Source: Flavobacterium weaverense
Lineage (GTDB): Bacteria > Bacteroidota > Bacteroidia > Flavobacteriales > Flavobacteriaceae
Length of the DNA stretch: 64,000 bases
Direction: 5' to 3'
Assembly: GCF_003688495.1 (NCBI RefSeq)
Contig: NZ_REFH01000008.1
Location: 310,001-374,000 of the forward strand
Below are positions 54,140 through 61,384 of this stretch, piece after piece. The position numbers and the translations under genes are program-made. The notes under the pieces were generated by a model. The model worked only from the letters and a program-made list of their open reading frames with translations, was not told the DNA's origin and ran no database searches. Positions within the stretch are counted from its first letter, which is position 1, and the number at the start of each line of letters is the position of its first letter.

Positions 54140-54236
54140 CTATATAAAAAGCTTTTTCCATAATTGATAACATTTTTATAACTAATGATAAAATAGAAAA
54201 AAGTTATTTGTAAGGGCGAATCGAATTTGAATTCCT

Positions 54237-54244
54237 TAACTTTG
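54237..54244 (+). promoter_or_regulatory. -7 box TAACTTTG before the MBL hydrolase gene
   Basis: A full match to TAnnTTTG ending 26 bases before ATG 54271. A TTTG at 54207-54210 is 26 bases upstream, slightly beyond the usual 17-23 spacing. Confidence 0.5.
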
Positions 54245-54270
54245 GTTTCTATCAAAATTTATAAAAGTTT

Positions 54271-55131
54271 ATGAAATTATATCCTATAGAAACTGGAAAT
54301 TTTAAATTGGATGGTGGCGCTATGTTTGGCGTAGTGCCAAAGACAATTTGGAATAGAACTAATCCGGCAGATGAAAACAATTTGATTGACATTGCAGCGC
54401 GTTGCTTGTTAATCGAAGATGGGAATAAATTGATTTTGATTGACACTGGAATGGGCAATAAACAATCCGAGAAATTTTTTGGATATTATTCGCTTTGGGG
54501 TACACACTCCATGGATAAATCTTTAGCTAAATACGGTTTTCATCGTGATGATGTGACTGATGTTTTTATGACTCACTTGCATTTTGACCACTGTGGCGGT
54601 AGCGTAAATTGGAATGATAGTAAAACAGGTTACGAACCTGCTTTTAAAAATGCTAAATTTTGGAGTAACGAAAATCATTGGGAATGGGCAACAAAACCTA
54701 ATGTACGCGAGAAAGCATCTTTCCTATCTGAAAATATTTTGCCAATGCAAGAAAGCGGCCAATTAAATTTTGTAAAAAGACCTGAAGGCGATTACTTAAC
54801 GCAATCAGAGCTGGGTTTTGGCATCTTCTTTGCAGATGGACACACTGAAAAACAAATGCTACCTCACATTCAGTATCAAGATAAAACAATAGTTTTTTGC
54901 GCTGATTTATTGGCCACAGCCGGACATCTTCCCGTTCCTTATGTAATGGGATATGACACTAGGCCTTTATTGACAATGCCGGAAAAGGAAAAATTCTTAA
55001 ATGCGGCTGCTGATAATAATTATTACTTATTCTTAGAACATGATGCTCATAATGAAATTATCACTGTTCAACATACTGAAAAAGGAGTGCGATTAAAGCA
55101 AGTTCATAGCTGCGAGGAAATCTTAACATAG
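54271..55131 (+). CDS. MBL-fold metallohydrolase
   Basis: This 286-residue protein has the zinc-binding HLHFDH motif (H102, H104, D106, H107 in MTHLHFDHCGG). Further ligands are FFADGHTEKQM and the end motif EHDAHNE. There is no signal peptide, so it is cytosolic. The family includes lactonases and glyoxalase II-like enzymes; the MKLYPIETGNFKLDGGAMFGVVPKT start is that of a common Bacteroidota subgroup of unproven substrate. Divergent from sufA, with no functional link visible. Confidence 0.9.
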   Translation: MKLYPIETGNFKLDGGAMFGVVPKTIWNRTNPADENNLIDIAARCLLIEDGNKLILIDTGMGNKQSEKFFGYYSLWGTHSMDKSLAKYGFHRDDVTDVFMTHLHFDHCGGSVNWNDSKTGYEPAFKNAKFWSNENHWEWATKPNVREKASFLSENILPMQESGQLNFVKRPEGDYLTQSELGFGIFFADGHTEKQMLPHIQYQDKTIVFCADLLATAGHLPVPYVMGYDTRPLLTMPEKEKFLNAAADNNYYLFLEHDAHNEIITVQHTEKGVRLKQVHSCEEILT

Positions 55132-55207
55132 TGTTAAGAATACTTAGATTTGTAACAAAAAAAATTATTTTAGACAAATATTTCAAAAACCTAAAAAAAC
55201 ATTAATA

Positions 55208-56830
55208 ATGAATCCTATTAAACCTATTTACATATCTGCCTTTGCATTGCTCGTTTTGGCTGGATGTGGTACTTCAAAGCAAGTTATTAATACTACTAAT
55301 TTAAGTGCTATAACTGCTCCTTTGAATGTTAAAAAGAAAGCGGCGTTAACTGAAAACGAATTGAAACGTTGGAGCCATTTAGATATCGTAAAAGATACTA
55401 TCCCTGGTATGAGCGTGGACAGAGCTTATGCTGAATTGTTGAAAGATAAAATAGGTATTCCTGTAATTGTAGGTATTGTAGATTCTGGAGTAGATATTGA
55501 ACACGAAGATTTAAAATCAGTTTTGTGGACAAATAAAAAAGAGATTCCTGGAAACGGAATAGATGATGATAATAATGGATATATTGATGATATTCATGGT
55601 TGGAATTTTCTAGGTGATATTACTAAAGAGAATTTAGAATACGAAAGAATTATTAAGGATAAAACTATCGCTGATGATGTAACGTATCAAGCAGCTAAAA
55701 GTGTTAATGATAAAAAAGTTGCTGAAGCTAGTGTAGGACAAGGTCGTTTACAGGAAATGCTAGTTGCAATTAAAGATGGTGATGCTGTATTAGTAAAACA
55801 TTTTGGCAAACCAGTTTACACCGCAGATGAAGTAAAAGCTATCGTTACTAAAGATGCTACATTACTTAAAAGCAAAACTACCATGCAACAAATGCTTTCA
55901 TACGGAATGCCTGTTGCTGGATTAAAGGAAGCGATTGAAAAAGATCTAAATGATTTTAAAGCTTTAATTAGCGGAGAAAATCTTAAGGTAGATTATCGTA
56001 AAGTTGTAGGTGATAATCCAAATGATATCACGGACACTAAATACGGAGACAACAATGTAATGGGACCAGACAAGAAGGAAATTCTTCATGGAACTCACGT
56101 TGCAGGTATTGTTGCTCAAACTAGAAACAATAATTTAGGTGGAGATGGTGTTGCAAACAATGTACAAATCCTTACGGTGCGTGCAGTACCAGATGGAGAT
56201 GAGTATGATAAAGACATTGCATTAGGAATTCGCTATGCTGTTGATAACGGAGCTAAAGTAATCAATGGAAGTTTTGGTAAAGCGTTCTCTCCTCACAAGC
56301 AATGGGTTTATGATGCAATAAAATATGCTGAATCTAAAGATGTTTTATTTGTTCATGCTGCAGGAAACGATGCTAAGGATATTGACTTTGCGGATAATTT
56401 TCCAACTGACGCAGATGATAAAAAAACAGAATACGCTGATAATGTGCTAACAATTGGTGCATTAAATTATGAATACGGAGATAAAGTTGTGGCTCGTTTT
56501 TCTAATATTGGAAAAGTTAATGTAGATGTTTTTGCTCCAGGTGTCCAAATCTATGCTACAACTCCAAATAACTCTTACCAATATTTACAAGGAACATCAA
56601 TGGCTGCGCCAAATGCTGCAGGAGTTGCTGCATTAATACGTTCTTATTATCCAAAATTATCTGCTAAGCAAGTGAAGCATATTTTAATGGATTCAGGAGT
56701 AGCAATAACTACTGAAGTGATTGTGGGTGGAAAAGCAAGTGATAAACGTTCTTTTACTACCTTATCTAAATCAGGAAAAATAGTGAACGCTTACAATGCT
56801 TTAATAATGGCAGAAAAAATGTCAAAATAA
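55208..56830 (+). CDS. S8 family (subtilisin-like) serine protease lipoprotein
   Basis: The 540-residue protein has a lipobox (ALLVLAGCGTSK, Cys20). The catalytic triad is D92 (GIVDSGVDIEHEDL), H294 (LHGTHVAGIV) and S464 (QGTSMAAPNAAG). About 200 residues separate Asp from His, far more than in subtilisin. This insert is helical and contains GNGIDDDNNGYIDDIHGWNF, a Ca2+-loop-like segment. Such inserts are usual in Bacteroidota surface subtilases. It is followed by a hairpin and then the M1 peptidase gene, so the two may form an extracellular peptide degradation pair. Confidence 0.95.
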   Translation: MNPIKPIYISAFALLVLAGCGTSKQVINTTNLSAITAPLNVKKKAALTENELKRWSHLDIVKDTIPGMSVDRAYAELLKDKIGIPVIVGIVDSGVDIEHEDLKSVLWTNKKEIPGNGIDDDNNGYIDDIHGWNFLGDITKENLEYERIIKDKTIADDVTYQAAKSVNDKKVAEASVGQGRLQEMLVAIKDGDAVLVKHFGKPVYTADEVKAIVTKDATLLKSKTTMQQMLSYGMPVAGLKEAIEKDLNDFKALISGENLKVDYRKVVGDNPNDITDTKYGDNNVMGPDKKEILHGTHVAGIVAQTRNNNLGGDGVANNVQILTVRAVPDGDEYDKDIALGIRYAVDNGAKVINGSFGKAFSPHKQWVYDAIKYAESKDVLFVHAAGNDAKDIDFADNFPTDADDKKTEYADNVLTIGALNYEYGDKVVARFSNIGKVNVDVFAPGVQIYATTPNNSYQYLQGTSMAAPNAAGVAALIRSYYPKLSAKQVKHILMDSGVAITTEVIVGGKASDKRSFTTLSKSGKIVNAYNALIMAEKMSK

Positions 56831-56851
56831 TAATAGTTTAAAAATTCACAT

Positions 56852-56888
56852 AATGGAAGGGCGATTCGTCCTTCCATTTATATTTTAA
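56852..56888 (+). terminator. Hairpin between the subtilase and M1 peptidase genes
   Basis: Arms aatggaagg / ccttccatt (perfect, 9-base loop gcgattcgt), then tatatttta. It is only 8 bases before the M1 gene start, so it may be a terminator of the first gene or an attenuator in a joint transcript. Confidence 0.65.
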
Positions 56889-56895
56889 TGTATAT

Positions 56896-58770
56896 ATGAA
56901 AAAATTACTTTTACTTTCTTTTGTGACTCTAGGCTTTGGAAGTCTGATCGCTCAAAACAATGCGTATTGGCAACAACACGCTGATTATAAAATGGACGTC
57001 ACCATGGACGTGAAAGAATACAAATATAAAGGTACTCAGGAATTAGTTTATACTAATAATTCATCTGATACACTTAAAAAAGTATACTATCATTTATATA
57101 ACAATGCTTTTCAACCGGGAAGTGAAATGGATGCTAGAGTTTCAAGCATTAAGGATCCAGACGGCAGAATGGTAAACAAAGTAAAGGTAGGTTCTAATGA
57201 GATTAAGGAAAGCCGAATTAAAACTTTACAACCTAATGAAACGGGATATTTAAACATTACAAATTTTAAGCAAGATGGTATCGTGGCATCTGTAAAAGCA
57301 GCAGGAACAATTCTTGAAGTTACTTTGGTTAAACCAATAGTTCCTAATTCTAAAACTACTTTGACGTTAAATTTTGACGGTCAAGTTCCAGTTCAAATTC
57401 GTCGTTCAGGAAGAAATAATGCTGAAGGTGTAGAATTTTCAATGTCACAGTGGTATCCAAAAATGGCCGAATTCGATTTTGAAGGTTGGCATGCAGATCC
57501 ATACATCGCAAGAGAGTTTCATGGTGTTTGGGGAAATTTTGACGTAAAAATTACAATTGATAAAGAATATGTTTTAGGTGGTACGGGATACTTACAAAAC
57601 AAAAATGAAATTGGTCATGGTTATCAAGACGCAGGAATAGTCGTAACTGTACCAAAGAAAACTAAAACATTAACTTGGCATTTTAATGCACCAATGGTTC
57701 ATGATTTCACTTGGGCTGCAGACAAAGAGTATATTCATGATATTGTAAAAGGTCCTAATAACGTAGATCTACATTTCCTTTATAAGAATAATCCAAAGTA
57801 TATTCAAAACTGGAAAAATCTACAGCCTAAAACAGTTGAGTTAATGGAAATTTACAATAAAACTGTTGGCGATTATCCATACAAGCAATATTCAGTAATA
57901 CAAGGTGGCGATGGAGGTATGGAATATGCAATGTGTACTTTAATTTTAGGTCAAGGTACATTTGAAGGGTTGCTAGGAGTTACTGCTCATGAAATGGCGC
58001 ATTCTTGGTTCCAACATGTATTAGCTTCAAATGAGTTAAAACACGGATGGATGGATGAAGGTTTTACATCCTTTATAGAAGATTACGCATTAAATCAAAT
58101 GAGTGATAAAAAAGTAGAAAATCCATTTGAAGGAGCTTATAAAAATTATTTTTCAATGGTGAATTCTGGTAAAGAATTGCCTCAAACCACACATGCAGAT
58201 CGTTTTGATGAGAATCGAGTTTATAGCATTACATCGTACAGTAAAGGCGAGGTGTTTTTAGCACAATTAATATATTTGATAGGTAAGGAGAATTTAATGA
58301 AGACTCTAAAGAAATATTACAGTGATTTTAAATTTAAGCACCCTACGCCTAATGACATAAAAAGATCAGCTGAAAGGGTTTCTGGAGCAAATTTAGATTG
58401 GTATTTGACAGACTGGACAAAAACAACCAACACTATTGATTACGGGATTAGAGAGCCAAGAGATATTGGTGAAAGAACGATTGTAACTTTAGAAAGGAAT
58501 GGTAGAATGGCTATGCCAATTGACCTATTAGTAGAATACACTGATGGAACTATGGAGAGTTTTTATATTCCTTTAAGAATGATGAATTTCGAAAAGCAGA
58601 ATCCTAATCCAGCAATAAAAAGAACAGTTTTAGGAGATTGGGCTTGGGCATTTCCAACGATGGAATTTATGATTGCAAAGCCTAAAAGTGCAATTAAGAA
58701 AATCACTATTGATCCAAGTGGTTTAATGGCTGATATTAAAAAAGAAAACAACACGTACGAGCTTAAATAA
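56896..58770 (+). CDS. M1 family zinc metallopeptidase (aminopeptidase type)
   Basis: The 624-residue protein has a signal peptide (LLLLSFVTLGFGSLIAQ). The zinc motif is HEMAH (H365, E366, H369), with the third ligand E388 in GWMDEGFTSF. The substrate-recognition motif is GGMEY rather than the usual GAMEN. The N-terminal beta-domain and C-terminal helices give family length. M1 enzymes remove N-terminal residues from peptides. It follows the subtilase gene by 65 bases, and both are exported. Confidence 0.94.
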   Translation: MKKLLLLSFVTLGFGSLIAQNNAYWQQHADYKMDVTMDVKEYKYKGTQELVYTNNSSDTLKKVYYHLYNNAFQPGSEMDARVSSIKDPDGRMVNKVKVGSNEIKESRIKTLQPNETGYLNITNFKQDGIVASVKAAGTILEVTLVKPIVPNSKTTLTLNFDGQVPVQIRRSGRNNAEGVEFSMSQWYPKMAEFDFEGWHADPYIAREFHGVWGNFDVKITIDKEYVLGGTGYLQNKNEIGHGYQDAGIVVTVPKKTKTLTWHFNAPMVHDFTWAADKEYIHDIVKGPNNVDLHFLYKNNPKYIQNWKNLQPKTVELMEIYNKTVGDYPYKQYSVIQGGDGGMEYAMCTLILGQGTFEGLLGVTAHEMAHSWFQHVLASNELKHGWMDEGFTSFIEDYALNQMSDKKVENPFEGAYKNYFSMVNSGKELPQTTHADRFDENRVYSITSYSKGEVFLAQLIYLIGKENLMKTLKKYYSDFKFKHPTPNDIKRSAERVSGANLDWYLTDWTKTTNTIDYGIREPRDIGERTIVTLERNGRMAMPIDLLVEYTDGTMESFYIPLRMMNFEKQNPNPAIKRTVLGDWAWAFPTMEFMIAKPKSAIKKITIDPSGLMADIKKENNTYELK

Positions 58771-58813
58771 TTTTCCATTAAACTAAAATTATTTCGTTTT
58801 TATTATTAATGAC

Positions 58814-58847
58814 AAACCCCTTCAGAATTAAATTCTAAAGGGGTTTT
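58814..58847. terminator. Intrinsic terminator after the M1 peptidase gene
   Basis: Outer arms aaacccctt / aaggggttt with further inner pairing (agaat/attct) and a following T-rich tract. It lies between two converging genes and may act on both. Confidence 0.8.
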
Positions 58848-58869
58848 GTGTTTTTGAATCGGATAAGAC

Positions 58870-59247
58870 TTATTCGAAATATTTATTGATAAATTCAATT
58901 ACATTTTCGTCGCTCATTTTGTTAGAAGTGCTCTCCGTTTTAACGGCGTTTTTATATTGAGCGGAATCATCAAGGTACTTCATAAACTGTTCTTGGATTT
59001 GTCCTGTTCCGGTTAAATGAATCTGGTCTACATTAGGCATTTTAGCGGCTATCTCTTTAAAGAATTTTTGAGTAATACCTATTTCATGATTATTAGCCGT
59101 TTTTTCATTTGAATTACGCCCTGCTTCTTCAGCATTAACATGTCCTAGAACTACAAAATCTCCCTCGTCAACATTCTCTCTTCCAATAATAGTTGCGTGA
59201 GTAGAATCCATCCATACCCCAAATTGTTTTTTGTTTTTTTCTGACAT
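58870..59247 (-). CDS. Small soluble protein, possibly eRF1/L30e-like
   Basis: This 125-residue protein has no signal peptide. The start KKQFGVWMDSTHATIIGRENVDEGDFVVLGHV is a beta-rich segment, and the second half (FFKEIAAKMPNVDQIHLTGTGQIQEQFMKYL) looks like an alpha/beta unit. The IHLTGTGQIQEQFMKYL pattern resembles the region of bacterial/archaeal eRF1-like proteins (baeRF) that reads GPGxxKxxFxxYL. That link is my inference. It is a single gene flanked by gaps. Function unknown. Confidence 0.7.
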   Translation of the reverse strand: MSEKNKKQFGVWMDSTHATIIGRENVDEGDFVVLGHVNAEEAGRNSNEKTANNHEIGITQKFFKEIAAKMPNVDQIHLTGTGQIQEQFMKYLDDSAQYKNAVKTESTSNKMSDENVIEFINKYFE

Positions 59248-59574
59248 GATATTTAATATGATTAAAGATTTAAACTAATTATTAGTAATATAAATATAGC
59301 GATAAAATAATAAATATCTCACTTTTAGACATTTATCTTTATGGGCCAATATTCTAATTTATAGGTTGCTTGATTCAATGAAACAAAAGTTTTATTACTA
59401 AAATAATTTGTTAAGCTCATCGTTTAAAAGTTTCTATCTGTTTATAAATTAAAAATCTTTTGGGATCGATGTGTAACTTACAATGCTGGAGATTCTGGGC
59501 TGTGTATGGCTACTGTACATATTAGTGATTACTTAATGATTTAGCGATAAACCTAGCTGGAATCTTTATACTGC
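59248..59574. other. Intergenic gap with no recognised gene
   Basis: About 327 bases between the small eRF1-like gene and the tdh terminator. It is AT-rich and should contain the promoter of the minus-strand small gene, but no full TAnnTTTG box in that direction was found. Confidence 0.45.
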
Positions 59575-59610
59575 AAAAAAAACAGTCTAGTTTTTAAAGC
59601 TAGACTGTTT
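59575..59610. terminator. Intrinsic terminator of tdh
   Basis: Perfect arms aaacagtctag / ctagactgttt around a 9-base loop, preceded by an A-run, so the T-tract lies on the minus strand just after the tdh stop at 59621. Confidence 0.88.
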
Positions 59611-59620
59611 GCGTTTTATG

Positions 59621-60559
59621 TTACTTTAGATGCTCTAACATATCGACGGTCATGGTTTCCAAATCAAATTTGTGCTTCCAGTTCCAATCTTTTCTAGCTT
59701 CTGCATCATCAATACTTGCTGGCCAACTATCCGCAATTTTTTGACGGAAGTCAGGCTCATAAGTTACTGTAAATTCAGGAATATGTTTTTTGATTTCAGC
59801 AGCAATCTCCGTTGGCGTAAAGCTCATTGCCGCTAAATTATAGGAAGAACGAATTTTTATTTGTTCTACTGGTGCTTGCATGATCTGTATGGTTGCAGCA
59901 ATTGCATCATCCATATACATCATCGGCATTTTAGTTTCAGAGGATAAGAAACACTCATAAGTTTTATCTGAAAGTGCTTTGTGAAAAATATCAACAGCAT
60001 AATCAGTAGTTCCACCACCAGGAGGAGATGACCAGCTTATTAAACCAGGGTAGCGTATACTTCGAACATCTACACCAAAAATATTATAGTAATATTCACA
60101 CCATCTTTCGCCTGCTTGCTTACTGATTCCATAAACGGTTGAAGGTTCCATAACGGTATATTGTGGCGTACTCTCTTTAGGAGTCGTAGGTCCAAAAACA
60201 GCGATACTAGAAGGCCAGAATATTTTTTTTATTTTCTTAGCTTTCGCCAAATTCAAAACGTGAAACAAAGAGTTCATATTCAGGTCCCAAGCAAACGCTG
60301 GATTCTTCTCGGCAGTTGCAGATAGTAGTGCAGCCATTAAATAAATTTCATCTATTTTGTGAACTTCTACAAGATGCTCGATTTGGTTAAAATCTAATGC
60401 ATTTACTACTTCAAAAGGTCCTGAATTGACGACATCATTATTTAGTTTTCTAATGTCAGAAGCAATTACGTTTTCGGTTCCGTAAATCTCACGCAGTTTA
60501 TGGGTAAGTTCAGTCCCAATTTGTCCGCAAGCACCGATAATCAATATTTTAGTACTCAT
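59621..60559 (-). CDS. tdh: SDR-type L-threonine 3-dehydrogenase
   Basis: The 312-residue protein is an extended SDR with nucleotide loop GACGQIG (9-15), catalytic Ser in WPSSIAVFG (S118) and YxxxK as Y143-G-I-S-K147. The substrate-loop segments LISWSSPPGGGTTDYAVDIFHKA and MPMMYMDDAI are those of the SDR L-threonine dehydrogenases described in Flavobacterium and Cupriavidus. It oxidises threonine to 2-amino-3-ketobutyrate with NAD+. The partner ligase Kbl is not in the window. Confidence 0.94.
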   Translation of the reverse strand: MSTKILIIGACGQIGTELTHKLREIYGTENVIASDIRKLNNDVVNSGPFEVVNALDFNQIEHLVEVHKIDEIYLMAALLSATAEKNPAFAWDLNMNSLFHVLNLAKAKKIKKIFWPSSIAVFGPTTPKESTPQYTVMEPSTVYGISKQAGERWCEYYYNIFGVDVRSIRYPGLISWSSPPGGGTTDYAVDIFHKALSDKTYECFLSSETKMPMMYMDDAIAATIQIMQAPVEQIKIRSSYNLAAMSFTPTEIAAEIKKHIPEFTVTYEPDFRQKIADSWPASIDDAEARKDWNWKHKFDLETMTVDMLEHLK

Positions 60560-60577
60560 TTTGTCTATTTTGAGCTA

Positions 60578-60585
60578 CAAATATA
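60578..60585 (-). promoter_or_regulatory. -7 box TATATTTG for tdh
   Basis: Plus strand CAAATATA, reverse complement of TATATTTG; it ends 18 bases before the tdh start. No -33 partner was seen. Confidence 0.45.
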
Positions 60586-60754
60586 ACAATTTTGTGAATA
60601 TTATAAATATGATAATAATGCAGATCAATTTGTAAAAAGAATATAAAATTAGTAATCTAATTTCTTAATTATTTCTTTTTTAATCATATTAAATTAGTTT
60701 AAGTTAATGGATTGTTATTCCAATTTCCGTATTCGTAATTGTAAATTTACTTTG

Positions 60755-60762
60755 TAACTTTG
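60755..60762 (+). promoter_or_regulatory. -7 box TAACTTTG before the lipoprotein-mfd pair
   Basis: A full match to TAnnTTTG ending 19 bases before ATG 60782. The nearest TTG upstream is 13 bases away, shorter than normal. Confidence 0.45.
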
Positions 60763-60781
60763 TACTTTAATCCAAATCCAA

Positions 60782-61384
60782 ATGATAAACAAAATAGTAG
60801 TCTTATTATCTTTGGTTTTTATTTTGTACTCCTGTCAAAATGACGATCAAAAGCGTATCGCAGAAAATAAGAAAGAAATACAAAAAAGAGAAGTTATACT
60901 TAAAAACATCGAGAAAGGCTGGGTATTTTATGACACTCCTGTTACAGAAGCCGCCGAAAATAGTTTGGCGAACTGGAATGAATGGAGAGTCTTTTTTGTT
61001 GAATTAGCTCAAAAACCTAAAAAGACAATTGGATGTTTTCAGCAAAAGTCTAAAGCACTTACTAAAAAAGCTATGGCTTTAAACGATAATATTCCTGGCG
61101 CTTACAGCATACCTGCTATAAAAAGTAGAATTTCTACTGTAGTTGCTAAGACGCAGATGCTAGATTTATATATCAATCTTGATAATATTCCAGACAAAAA
61201 AGTGGTAAAATTAATCGCAGAGATTAATTTAGAATTAGTTTCCTTACAAAGGCAAATGGAAAAAACGGTTGATAAAAGTAAAATTCCAGTCGAAGTAGGA
61301 GAGTCTGATTTAATAAAAATGAGGGACGCTTCTAGAGCAATACCTAATGTAATTATTGACGAAAACATACCTAGAGTTGAGTAA
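60782..61384 (+). CDS. Lipoprotein of unknown function upstream of mfd
   Basis: This 200-residue protein has a lipobox (LVFILYSCQND, Cys18) followed by a charged helical region (DDQKRIAENKKEIQKREVILKNIEKGW). The rest is helical with conserved-looking Trp residues (SLANWNEWRVFFVELAQKPKKTIG). I do not recognise a family. Its last 8 bases overlap the TTG start of mfd, so the two genes are probably translationally coupled. That links an envelope lipoprotein with a DNA repair factor only by transcription. Confidence 0.8.
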   Translation: MINKIVVLLSLVFILYSCQNDDQKRIAENKKEIQKREVILKNIEKGWVFYDTPVTEAAENSLANWNEWRVFFVELAQKPKKTIGCFQQKSKALTKKAMALNDNIPGAYSIPAIKSRISTVVAKTQMLDLYINLDNIPDKKVVKLIAEINLELVSLQRQMEKTVDKSKIPVEVGESDLIKMRDASRAIPNVIIDENIPRVE

